Positions 17,020 through 25,030 of a stretch of 64,000 nt of DNA are shown here, piece by piece. Position numbers and translations under genes: made by a program. The notes beneath the pieces are model-generated. The model ran no database searches and was not told where the DNA came from. It saw only the letters and a program-made list of their open reading frames with translations. This DNA is from Paenibacillus algorifonticola (GTDB lineage Bacteria > Bacillota > Bacilli > Paenibacillales > Paenibacillaceae): NCBI RefSeq assembly GCF_000971975.1, contig NZ_LAQO01000003.1:207181-271180 (forward strand). The letters run 5' to 3'. How positions within the stretch are numbered: position 1 is the first letter of the stretch; each line of letters opens with the position of its first letter.

Positions 17020-17790
17020 TTACGAGACTAGAGCAAAGAACTGCATGATCTCTAGAATTATCGGTGTGCCTCCATAAATAATGCCGCCCTGGGGGTTAAA
17101 ATTCAATGCACCTGTACTTACACTATACATGCCGCCTTCTTGCAATATCCCGTTAATAAAAAGATTACTATAACTATTTATGCCGAGAGTTGGAAAAAGA
17201 GCAATGAGGTTATTAGCATCATCTGTGAACAGATTGGCTGGAATAGCTACAGGGACAGATAAAACCAAGTCTGAGCTCGGAGTATAAAAGTATCTATTTA
17301 CCGAAGGTATGATGGTGACTTCGGGGAGTGGGCCGGGCGGCCCTTGTGCACCTTGAGGCCCTGGCGGCCCTTGCAGTCCAATAAGCCCTTGTTCACCCTG
17401 AGGTCCCGGCGGCCCTTGCAGTCCAATAAGCCCTTGTTCACCTTGAGGCCCCGGCGGCCCTTGTAGTCCAATAAGCCCTAGTTCACCATGAGGTCCCGGC
17501 GGCCCTTGCAGTCCAATAAGCCCTTGTTCACCATGAGGCCCCGGCGGCCCTTGCAATCCAATAAGCCCTTGTTCACCTTCAGACCCAGATGGCCCTTGCA
17601 ATCCTGAGGGTACTAGAACAGGAACTTTTTTTCGGATACGTGACTTTCTTCGTATTAGCTTGCATTTTTTTATTGTATTTTTTCTTTTCGAAGGAAAAGT
17701 ATTCATCTTTTTATTTGTGATTGCTACTTTTTTTCTTGTTTTTCGGAGAGATTTATTTCGTTTTATTTTAGCGGTCTTTAAGCAATACAT
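17020..17790 (-). CDS. Collagen-like repeat protein with DUF4183 C-terminal domain
   Basis: This 256-aa protein has three parts. A very basic N-terminal segment of about 60 residues (for example [14 protein letters not shown]) comes first. A Gly-X-Y collagen-like tract follows at about 68-155, built of near-identical 15-residue units ([11 protein letters not shown]...GEQ). The third part is a DUF4183-like C-terminal domain ([20 protein letters not shown]). Such proteins form trimeric stalks or hair-like filaments on spores, with the C-terminal domain as a trimerisation head. GGAGGTG lies 7 nt before the ATG at 17790. The pair with the stand-alone DUF4183 gene suggests one structure. A CATAATATA box (plus 17897-17905) resembles a mother-cell sigma -10 element, without a matching -35. 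Confidence 0.88.
   Translation of the reverse strand: MYCLKTAKIKRNKSLRKTRKKVAITNKKMNTFPSKRKNTIKKCKLIRRKSRIRKKVPVLVPSGLQGPSGSEGEQGLIGLQGPPGPHGEQGLIGLQGPPGPHGELGLIGLQGPPGPQGEQGLIGLQGPPGPQGEQGLIGLQGPPGPQGAQGPPGPLPEVTIIPSVNRYFYTPSSDLVLSVPVAIPANLFTDDANNLIALFPTLGINSYSNLFINGILQEGGMYSVSTGALNFNPQGGIIYGGTPIILEIMQFFALVS
17338..17590. repeat. 45-bp tandem repeats encoding the collagen-like tract
   Basis: About five 45-bp units, each encoding 15 residues of Gly-X-Y, lie in tandem. Differences between units are mostly synonymous changes or a His/Gln swap at one position, showing recent expansion and likely copy-number variation between strains. Confidence 0.9.
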
Positions 17791-17900
17791 ATAATAACAC
17801 CTCCGTTTTCCTTTCACTTTGTACAGTGCCCATTTTTTTGTATTCGTAAGGAATTTACTTAAAATCTATGTCGAACCGTATTTAATTACTCTTGCCTATA

Positions 17901-18160
17901 TTATGTCATCAAACAATTAGAAGAATGGACTTTTGTCCAATAAATAGTAGACGGAAACCTATCTTTACGAAAATAGGCTTGCCATAAAAACGTTTCATCG
18001 TCTGGATTCTCGCAACCCGGTCCTGGAAAACCAGCTTTTCGCTTTAGGCTCTTTTTAAAGGACTTATGTACTTCTCCTCTTGATTTAAGTATAATGATGA
18101 GCGTTTTTTCATTCTCATAGCCATCCTCATTTTCATTACCTCTCTTTGTTCCACTCGCAT
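17901..18160 (-). pseudogene. Small frameshifted ORF upstream of the collagen-like gene, not recognised
   Basis: A 38-codon frame starts at the ATG at 18160 (MRVEQREVMKMRM...) and stops at 18044. A second frame, open from 18194 to a stop at 17901 with no canonical start, encodes protein-like text including KAGFPGPGCENPDDETFLWQAYF and FPSTIYWTKVHSS. The overlap suggests one short gene split by a frameshift near 18060. I recognise no family. It may be a remnant of a further spore-associated gene, but that rests on position alone. Confidence 0.3.
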
Positions 18161-18189
18161 CTTCTCCTGTCCTAATCGGTTTATTTCGG

Positions 18190-18214
18190 TTTCCTTAACG
18201 AGCCGTTAAGGAAA
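18190..18214. repeat. 11-bp inverted repeat, function unknown
   Basis: TTTCCTTAACG (18190-18200) and CGTTAAGGAAA (18204-18214) are perfect complements with a 3-nt loop. No U-tract follows on either strand, so it is not a clear terminator; a regulator site is possible. Confidence 0.45.
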
Positions 18215-18272
18215 GCTTATACGTCGAAGATGTAATCCCTATGACGACAATATGACCTGAGTATGTGCAAGC

Positions 18273-18326
18273 AAAAAAATGCTGCCGCGCCACATGCAAG
18301 CTTTCTTGCATGTGGCGCGGCAGCAT
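18273..18326 (-). terminator. Very strong terminator of the two-component operon
   Basis: A 22-bp perfect stem (18279-18300 with 18305-18326, starting ATGCTGCCGCGCC) with a 4-nt loop is followed on the minus strand by seven T. It lies 45 nt past the histidine kinase stop. Confidence 0.95.
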
Positions 18327-18371
18327 GGAAAATACGGTTTAGACAGTCCGAATGATATCTTGTGAATTTAA

Positions 18372-19739
18372 CTAATCTGTTGGCGTTGTGATTGGCAAGG
18401 TGACAATGACGGTCGTTCCTCGGCCGGGCTCACTTTCCACTCGGATATCGCCTTGATGAAGCGATACGATTTGTTTAACGATGGCAAGTCCCATACCGCT
18501 ACCGGCATACTTACGACTATGGGAACGATCGGCCTTAAAAAAACGGTCGAATATACGCTTCTGATCCTCGAGGGAAATACCAATGCCCGTGTCTGATATG
18601 CGGACTATCACATTTTTGATATCTTGTTTGATGCTGACGTTAATAACGCCGCCGTCCATAGAAAATTTGATGCTATTGCCGAGTATGTTCGTCCATACTT
18701 GGTTTAATAGATCATGATCAGCCATTAGTCGATTGGCTTTCAAATTGAGCTCGAAACGGATGCTGCGAGCTGACCATTGCGGCTGGATCGCGACGATGAC
18801 TCGTCTGATCTGTTCATCAAGGCTGAACGTGTCGAGCCGCAGTTGCTGTGATTGCGATTCAAGCAAGCTCAGCTTGAGCAGGCTATCGCTCATCTTGGAC
18901 ATCCGATCTGCTTCTGCGATGATAATATCGAGATACCGGCTTCGCTCGTTATCTGCGATGTCTACTTGCTTGAGCGCTATAGCGTAACCCGATATCGAGG
19001 TGAGCGGCGACTGAACCTCGTGCGACACGTTCGTTACGAACTCCCTACGCATCTGTTCAAGTTGCTGTAGATCGTGCATCATGTCTTCAAAGCTGCGAGC
19101 CAAAGTGCCTAACTCACCTTTTTGCTTAATATTCAGCTTGACGTTGAAATCTCCAGCTGCGATACGTCTGGTCGCTTGTGTCAGCTTCTTGATCGGTCTG
19201 ACGAGGAACATGGCAGCAACCAGAACCAACAGGCTTCCTGCTATTAACGAATAGGTTGAAAAGTTTAAAATCCATTTTATTACAAAAGGGGTGGAAGGAG
19301 GAGCGATCGGTTCTATAAACATCGCCTTTGTTCCCTTGTCAGTTGTCAACGACAATCCTAATAGAATAGTAGAAACACCCGTCGGATTAGCTTGAATAAC
19401 TTCTCCGCTGAGTACTTTTTTTACTTGTTCCATCGTTACAGTCACAGGATTATGTCCGTTAAGTGTTCCGTAGGTCTGGAACTGTCCCGTTTCATCGTAA
19501 ATTCGAATATGATAAGATTTGAGCTGATTCATTCCACTAACGAACGTCTCTGCTTCTTCTAACGGGAATGACTCATAAATTCTGGCGATGTCCTGTCCGA
19601 AGTAAAGTAAGGGGATTTTCAAGTTTTCGTTCAATTTATCTTTAAATACCCAAGTTGCCACATAAAAAGAAATGATCGTGCCCCCGATTACGGAGACTAG
19701 AAATATGAGTACGACACGTGTATATAAGGAGCTGATCAT
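18372..19739 (-). CDS. Membrane sensor histidine kinase (HAMP, HisKA, HATPase_c)
   Basis: This 455-aa protein has two transmembrane segments (about 9-29 and 167-187) flanking an extracellular sensor of about 135 residues. A HAMP linker (VRPIKKLTQATRRIAAGDF) follows, then a HisKA dimerisation domain with His240 in NVSHEVQSPLTS. The ATPase boxes are NILGNSIKFS (N), ISDTGIGIS (G1), IFDRFFKADRSHS (F) and GSGMGLAIV (G2). It should autophosphorylate on His240 and pass phosphate to the overlapping upstream response regulator. The gene overlaps that regulator by 4 nt. The signal is unknown and no target operon is obvious nearby. Confidence 0.94.
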   Translation of the reverse strand: MISSLYTRVVLIFLVSVIGGTIISFYVATWVFKDKLNENLKIPLLYFGQDIARIYESFPLEEAETFVSGMNQLKSYHIRIYDETGQFQTYGTLNGHNPVTVTMEQVKKVLSGEVIQANPTGVSTILLGLSLTTDKGTKAMFIEPIAPPSTPFVIKWILNFSTYSLIAGSLLVLVAAMFLVRPIKKLTQATRRIAAGDFNVKLNIKQKGELGTLARSFEDMMHDLQQLEQMRREFVTNVSHEVQSPLTSISGYAIALKQVDIADNERSRYLDIIIAEADRMSKMSDSLLKLSLLESQSQQLRLDTFSLDEQIRRVIVAIQPQWSARSIRFELNLKANRLMADHDLLNQVWTNILGNSIKFSMDGGVINVSIKQDIKNVIVRISDTGIGISLEDQKRIFDRFFKADRSHSRKYAGSGMGLAIVKQIVSLHQGDIRVESEPGRGTTVIVTLPITTPTD

Positions 19740-20410
19740 TCGTAAACCTCAAGCCGGTAGCCAAGTCCGCGCACTGTCTCGATACGAAATTCGGCTGTTG
19801 TCCCGAACCGTTCGCGCAGGCGTTTAATATGTACGTCTATCGTTCGATCATCTCCGGCGTAATTGATCCCCCAAATTTGATCAATCAACTGCTCGCGCGT
19901 ATAGACTTGTCCGGGAGTTCCAGCGAGCTTATACAGCAATTCGAACTCCTTGAGCGGCAACGTGAGCGACTCCGATCCTCTCATCACCTTATAGGACTGC
20001 CGATCAAGGATGACGTTGCCGAACTGGATCGTCTGCGTGGTGCCAATCCGGTATCGTTTCAGTAATGCCCTAACACGAGCCGTCAACTCCAACGGATCGA
20101 ATGGTTTCGTCAAATAATCATCCGTCCCAAGCTCGAAACCCTTCACTTTCTCCCATGTTTCGCCTCGCGCAGTCAGCATAAGTAACGGAAGATCAGGATT
20201 GGCTCTTCTAAGCTCCTTGCATAACGTCCAACCATCCATAATCGGCATCATAATATCGAGCACGACAAGATCGATATGCGTTGAGGCATAGACGGTCAGT
20301 GCTTCCTTGCCGTCCGCAGCTTCGGCTGTCGCGAATCCATCGTTGCGTAGAAATAAACAGACGAGTTCGCGAATGTTCGCATCGTCGTCAGCAACCAATA
20401 TAGTAAGCAT
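19736..20410 (-). CDS. OmpR/PhoB-family response regulator
   Basis: This 224-aa protein has a receiver domain (ILVADDDANIREL, phosphoacceptor Asp in VVLDIMMP near residue 53, Lys in YLTKPFDP) and a C-terminal OmpR-type winged helix (LTLPLKEFELLYKLA, YTREQLIDQIWG, DDRTIDVHIKRLRERF). It is first in a two-gene operon with the sensor kinase, with a GAGGG ribosome site before the ATG. A perfect TATAAT lies upstream on the minus strand (about 20463-20468), but no good -35 accompanies it. Confidence 0.95.
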   Translation of the reverse strand: MLTILVADDDANIRELVCLFLRNDGFATAEAADGKEALTVYASTHIDLVVLDIMMPIMDGWTLCKELRRANPDLPLLMLTARGETWEKVKGFELGTDDYLTKPFDPLELTARVRALLKRYRIGTTQTIQFGNVILDRQSYKVMRGSESLTLPLKEFELLYKLAGTPGQVYTREQLIDQIWGINYAGDDRTIDVHIKRLRERFGTTAEFRIETVRGLGYRLEVYE

Positions 20411-20536
20411 TCGGTCCCTCTTTTCCTCTTTTCCTATTTTCCATCTCCTATTGAAGTAACCATTATACTATAAGTAAAATTGAATTACTCTTATTCACCC
20501 TATAATCCTTTAACTATAGTGAAACAAAATCGATGC

Positions 20537-21007
20537 TCATTGCTCACAAGCCGCAATTATTTTAAACTTGATTTGAAACTGACAAGAGGACTCGCTCTTC
20601 TCGATAAATGCGGAAAAGAGATTGCCCGATCCAAGGCGATCTCCTTTAGATTTTTCATCAGGATCACGTACATATACAGATAAAATTGGCCCAACGGCAC
20701 CCGTACGAACGATTGGCCCCTCCTCGATTGGAACGTTGCAGGTCGCCAGATGCTCGATAACCTGTTCGATCGGCGAGTCAGTAATTAGACAAAAATCGGC
20801 CGATCCGGGCAACGGCGATTTCGCTTTTGGCTCGAATTCATGGCCCGCTTTATGTAAATTAATTTTTTGCTGACCGAAAACAAGCGCTTTTCGGTGATCT
20901 CCGAACTCAATCAGCCTCATGCCCAGCGCCCTCTGATAGAAGTATGCCGTTTTCTCGATGTCCTGTACGGTCAATACAAAATGATCCAATGATTGAATGA
21001 CAAACAT
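20537..21007 (-). CDS. VOC (glyoxalase/bleomycin-resistance fold) protein with altered C-terminus
   Basis: This 156-aa protein starts like a VOC enzyme: IQSLDHFVLTVQDIEKTAYFY, ALGMRLIEFG, KINLHKAGHEFEPKA. It runs normally to VYVRDPDE. VOC proteins usually continue DPDGNLIE, whose Glu is the last metal ligand. Here about 35 unrelated residues follow (EKSKGDRLGSG...), including SESSCQ. A late frameshift or deletion probably replaced the tail, so metal binding may be impaired. GGGGG precedes the ATG. The substrate is unknown. Confidence 0.75.
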   Translation of the reverse strand: MFVIQSLDHFVLTVQDIEKTAYFYQRALGMRLIEFGDHRKALVFGQQKINLHKAGHEFEPKAKSPLPGSADFCLITDSPIEQVIEHLATCNVPIEEGPIVRTGAVGPILSVYVRDPDEKSKGDRLGSGNLFSAFIEKSESSCQFQIKFKIIAACEQ

Positions 21008-21124
21008 AGAATCCCCCTTATCACCCCCTCATTATAGTTTCTCAATCTTATGTAAGAGAAAACAGTAGCTTAATTCCAGCTTAATTATTTATTTTTATAA
21101 CCTGCCAAACAACCCTGCTAGCTT

Positions 21125-21181
21125 TCCAAAAAAACAGGCTGTTGCTGCCACAGAATAAGGATCTGCAGCAGCAACAGCCTG
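21125..21181 (-). terminator. Terminator of the iron-uptake operon
   Basis: CAGGCTGTTGCTGC (21135-21148) pairs with GCAGCAACAGCCTG (21168-21181). On the minus strand the stem is followed by seven T. It lies 18 nt past the patatin stop. Confidence 0.92.
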
Positions 21182-21199
21182 CTTGTCGTCATTTGCTTT

Positions 21200-22186
21200 T
21201 TAGTGGTACACAGTTGTTTCACCATGTCGCTGGCTGTCATCTGGCAGCAGCGAAATAGCAGCCGCATTTTCTTTCTCTCTAAACTTATGTTTATATTGTT
21301 CAAAATCCCATTTTCCTAAAAATTTCTCCGCCGCTTCTTGACCAAACACTAATAACGCTTGCTTATCGCTTTCCGTTAGATCAAACTTTGTCGTCGTTAT
21401 CGTTCCGGTTGGTATGAAAATCGTTCGCTCTTCCGAATGCTCGTCCACATGCCGCTGGTCATGTGCCTGCAGCATCGTTTTAAATATAGCTTTGAGCATC
21501 GATACCGGGCCGTTTATGTTCTGGGATTGCGCATAGGTGCGTTTCTCCGATAAACGGAAACCAAAAGTTGGCCACCGCGGAATTCCCTGCACATCAAACA
21601 GCCAAATTGGATAATTACTGAGCATGCCGCCATCAAGCAAATAATACGGCTTCTTATTAATGGGTGTTTGCCACAAATAAGGCTGAAAAAAGAAAGGCAG
21701 CGTAGTACTCATTCTTACAGCCGCCGCTATCGGAAAAGTAGCAGCTGATAAGCCATAATGGGGCAAATCATTAGGAAACACAACGATCTTTCCATTGCTG
21801 ATATTTGATGCAAGTATGGACAGCTTTCCATCAGGAAGATCCCCAAACGTTTCAATTCCCTTTTTCTTCAACCACTCCGTCATAATCTGCTCCAAAATAT
21901 GGTTGCTATAGATACCGGACTTCACCATCAATGGAAGCGTCTTGTTTAAAATGGGCAAGTTGTTCATTCCTGTGCGCCCGAGTAATTTTAGGTAATCTAG
22001 AGATTGCATCAATTGCTTAATTTCGGAACTCGTGTAATTACAGGCTAATAAAGCTGCGATGATCGCTCCAGCTGAGGTTCCCGCTAGCTTGTTCCACGTA
22101 TAACCCTTAGCCTCCATTGCTTCAATTGCGCCTACAAAAGCGATGCCCTTCACGCCACCGCCTTCAAAAACAGCATCGGCTTTCAT
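21200..22186 (-). CDS. Patatin-like phospholipase
   Basis: This 328-aa protein has the patatin oxyanion loop FEGGGVKGIAF near the start, nucleophile Ser38 in GTSAG, and catalytic Asp185 in DGGMLSNYP, the Ser-Asp dyad of cytoplasmic patatin phospholipases. It should hydrolyse acyl esters of phospholipids or related lipids. The open frame reaches back into the binding-protein gene, but GGAGGAG nine nt before the ATG at 22186 marks the start. It is last in the iron-uptake operon, 76 nt after the binding protein. A role in siderophore or lipid handling is a guess from position only. Confidence 0.88.
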   Translation of the reverse strand: MKADAVFEGGGVKGIAFVGAIEAMEAKGYTWNKLAGTSAGAIIAALLACNYTSSEIKQLMQSLDYLKLLGRTGMNNLPILNKTLPLMVKSGIYSNHILEQIMTEWLKKKGIETFGDLPDGKLSILASNISNGKIVVFPNDLPHYGLSAATFPIAAAVRMSTTLPFFFQPYLWQTPINKKPYYLLDGGMLSNYPIWLFDVQGIPRWPTFGFRLSEKRTYAQSQNINGPVSMLKAIFKTMLQAHDQRHVDEHSEERTIFIPTGTITTTKFDLTESDKQALLVFGQEAAEKFLGKWDFEQYKHKFREKENAAAISLLPDDSQRHGETTVYH

Positions 22187-22262
22187 TTCAGCATTCTCCT
22201 CCTTTACATCTATCTGTTTAAAGGAGTATTTTGCTTCTTCGTATTTTGTTTTATGCCTGCTA

Positions 22263-23243
22263 TTACGAATCTTTATGATTGTCCAAAATAAGCTGGCCCA
22301 CTCGGTTAAGCAGTTCCAGTCGGCCAATGGCCGTATAGGAATAGTTATAGTTATCGACATTCGTAATTTTATAAATGTTTCCTTTTTGGACAGCCGTTAT
22401 ATTGTTCCAAACGTTGCTGTTTGCCATTTTATTTTCAGCATTTTCCATTATAAGCATATTATCCGGATTGATCGTGGACAAGCCCTCCAGGCTGATTTCC
22501 TTGCCACCCCAATCTTCGGGATCAGGTATGCCTTCCGTACGTTTAAATCCTAGATCTTTATAAATGAGCTCCGCCGATCCCGTAGTAGAGTAAATAACGA
22601 TGTTGTTCGGATACGTTTCAACCATCCCGAAGGATTCATCCTTGATGACCGGCGCTAATTTTTCTTTCCATTCCGTTGCTGCTGCATCATAATCGGCTAT
22701 CCATTGCTTCATTTTTTCCTCTTCATTAAACAGCTCGGCCAGGAAACTGAAGCGCTCTCTCCATTCATAATAGGCATGCGGAATAATAATGGTAGGGGCA
22801 ATTTGGCTGAGCTGCTCGTACATTTCGGTATTAAACGTTGCACCCAAAATAATTAAATCCGGATCTGCAGCTGTTACTGTTTCAATATTAATGGGCTCTG
22901 CATACCAGTCCAGATTAATGGTATCCTTGCTCATATGATCCTTAATGGTCGGCGACAGCTCGCTTTGATTGCCATAATCTGCATTTGCGCTAGCAATAGG
23001 TTCAATGCCCAGCAGCAGCAGCTCCTCGGTTGCCCCAGAAAGATCAGCAATGCGCCGGGGCTTGAGCGGAATAACAACCTCTTCCCCATTCGGGTTTTTT
23101 ACCGTTTTCGTTGCGTTTACCGCTTCATTGCTTGCTGTCGCTTCAGGCTTGCTAGTCGCCTCCAGCCCATTCGTTGGCTGGCTGCCACAGCCCGCCAATA
23201 CGATCATACAACTTAACACTAACATCATAACTGCCTTTTTCAT
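22263..23243 (-). CDS. Fe-siderophore ABC transporter substrate-binding lipoprotein
   Basis: This 326-aa lipoprotein has a signal peptide with lipobox LAGC (MIVLAGCGSQ). Its fold pattern is the cluster-A (FhuD/BtuF type) binding protein: PLKPRRIADLSGATEELLLLG, IETVTAADPDLIILGA, ending in RLELLNRVGQLIL. These proteins capture ferric siderophores or haem at the cell surface. The start at 23243 follows GAGGGG; an upstream in-frame codon is ignored. It lies 41 nt downstream of two YbtPQ/IrtAB-like ABC genes and upstream of the patatin gene. No FecCD-type permease is present, so the fused ABC pair may be its partner. Confidence 0.9.
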   Translation of the reverse strand: MKKAVMMLVLSCMIVLAGCGSQPTNGLEATSKPEATASNEAVNATKTVKNPNGEEVVIPLKPRRIADLSGATEELLLLGIEPIASANADYGNQSELSPTIKDHMSKDTINLDWYAEPINIETVTAADPDLIILGATFNTEMYEQLSQIAPTIIIPHAYYEWRERFSFLAELFNEEEKMKQWIADYDAAATEWKEKLAPVIKDESFGMVETYPNNIVIYSTTGSAELIYKDLGFKRTEGIPDPEDWGGKEISLEGLSTINPDNMLIMENAENKMANSNVWNNITAVQKGNIYKITNVDNYNYSYTAIGRLELLNRVGQLILDNHKDS

Positions 23244-23284
23244 CGTTGTTTCCCCTCTCAAAATGTATCATTTAATGGCTTAGC

Positions 23285-25030
23285 TTAAGTTTTAACCTGC
23301 CAGCCTTCGGCCTGCTGCTGCAAATGCCACAGACGGGAGTAGATGCCCTGCCCGTTCAGCAGCTTGTCATGCGTTCCTTCCTCGACCAATCGCCCTTGAT
23401 CAAGCACGATAATGTTATCTGCGTTTTGAATCGTCTTTAGGCGATGGGCGATCAAAATCACCGTTTTATCCGCTACCAGCGCGTTAATCGCTTGCTGGAC
23501 AGCCGCTTCATTTTCAGGATCAAGAGAAGCTGTAGCCTCATCCAATAAAATAATAGAAGCGTTCTTCAGCAGCGCGCGTGCAATCGATATCCGCTGTTTT
23601 TCACCGCCTGAAAGCGTCGAGCCGCCTTCCCCAACAGGCGTATTGTAGCCCTGCGGAAGCCCGGATATAAAGTCATGACAGCATGCACGCTTCGCCGCTG
23701 CTTCAATCTCCGCTTGAGTAGCATCCATTTTGCCAATTCGAATGTTATTTCCGATCGTATCCTGAAACAAATAAACATCCTGAAAAACGATAGAAATGTG
23801 CTGCAGCAGTTTTTCGGGAGCAATCGTACGGATTGATTGATCGCCAATGTAAATCGTCCCCGCCTGAATGTCCCAAAACCTCGCAATTAGACGGGTAACT
23901 GTGCTTTTACCGCTCCCCGATGCACCAACGAGCGCCGTAATCGTTTTGGGCTTAATGGTAAATGATACGCCGCTGAGCACAGGCGTCTGCGCCTCATACC
24001 CGAAGGTCACCTGGTCAAAAATAATGCTGGGATGAGCCGCTGTTACATCTGCGCTCCCCTCCATCGTCTGCTCCTGCTGAACATCCATAATTCGCTGGGC
24101 ACTATATGCGGAATAACGCATTTCTCCGTAATTCATAAGCACAATCGTCAAGGGCTCAAAGATTTTTGTTCCAACGAGCAGAAACAGCAGAAAGACTGGA
24201 AGAGACAAGCTCCCGCCGACGAGCAAATAGCTGCCGGTCCAAATCATTAGCGTCATTCCCGAACGGGTAAGCAGCATCGCACCCATAATCATCGGTCCCA
24301 TAATGGCTTCCAGCCGGATAGATGCCTGTTTTAGACGGTCAAAAGAAAGGCGCAGCCGCTCGAAGCGTTTGCCGCTCATATTATGAGCTTTAATTTCACG
24401 AATGCCCGTTAAATATTCCTGAAGACGGCTGGCGGCCTCATTTTTAGCTTGCACATGATTTTCACTAAGCCGGGCTTGAATCGTATCCGTCAGCCACAGT
24501 AACAGAACCCCTAGAGGAACGGCGATAAACATCACCAGCGCCATTCGAAAGTCCAGCCAAATAAGCCCGGTTAGCGCCATAATGGGAAGCACGACAGCGC
24601 TAATGAGCTGCGGCACATTGTGAGAGATTGTATGCTCCACCTGTCCATAATCGCTCAAAATAAGATTCGTCAAATCACCGGGATCCCGTTTGCCGAAAAA
24701 ACCGAGCGATAGATGTCGAATATGCTCTGCCAGCTTTAATCGGCCCGTTGCAGAGAGGCTGTAAGCCGCAAGGTATGTTTTATCGTAAAGGGAAGCGTAA
24801 GCTGCATATTCTACCAGCAGCCAAGCGAACAGGATCAAGCACACGACCCACATACGATTCGTATTCAGGCCAATCTCTGGATGCGCAAATGACACATAAA
24901 TCGTATTAAAAAGATCGACAAGCAGCGCCGCCGGAATGATTTTAGCGATTCCATCCAAAATAGCGGCAATAGCGGACGGCCATAAGCTTCTCGGCGAACC
25001 GCCGGAAATGTTATAAAGATAGTTTTTCAC
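23285..25030 (-). CDS. ABC transporter, fused permease-ATPase (YbtQ/IrtB-like)
   Basis: This 581-aa protein has six N-terminal transmembrane helices of the exporter fold and a C-terminal ATPase: Walker A GASGSGKST, signature LSGGEKQR, Walker B IILLDEAT, and H-loop IAHRLKT. The closest architecture is the heterodimeric IrtAB/YbtPQ group, which has an exporter fold but imports ferric siderophores. The gene overlaps its partner upstream by 4 nt. The Fur-like box, AraC regulator and binding protein in the same cluster support an iron-uptake role. Export of a siderophore is the alternative. Confidence 0.88.
   Translation of the reverse strand: MKNYLYNISGGSPRSLWPSAIAAILDGIAKIIPAALLVDLFNTIYVSFAHPEIGLNTNRMWVVCLILFAWLLVEYAAYASLYDKTYLAAYSLSATGRLKLAEHIRHLSLGFFGKRDPGDLTNLILSDYGQVEHTISHNVPQLISAVVLPIMALTGLIWLDFRMALVMFIAVPLGVLLLWLTDTIQARLSENHVQAKNEAASRLQEYLTGIREIKAHNMSGKRFERLRLSFDRLKQASIRLEAIMGPMIMGAMLLTRSGMTLMIWTGSYLLVGGSLSLPVFLLFLLVGTKIFEPLTIVLMNYGEMRYSAYSAQRIMDVQQEQTMEGSADVTAAHPSIIFDQVTFGYEAQTPVLSGVSFTIKPKTITALVGASGSGKSTVTRLIARFWDIQAGTIYIGDQSIRTIAPEKLLQHISIVFQDVYLFQDTIGNNIRIGKMDATQAEIEAAAKRACCHDFISGLPQGYNTPVGEGGSTLSGGEKQRISIARALLKNASIILLDEATASLDPENEAAVQQAINALVADKTVILIAHRLKTIQNADNIIVLDQGRLVEEGTHDKLLNGQGIYSRLWHLQQQAEGWQVKT

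Noticed and set aside
17338..17590. CRISPR-like regularly spaced repeat
   Set aside because: The 45-bp period is continuous and encodes Gly-X-Y collagen units; there are no unique spacers and no cas genes.
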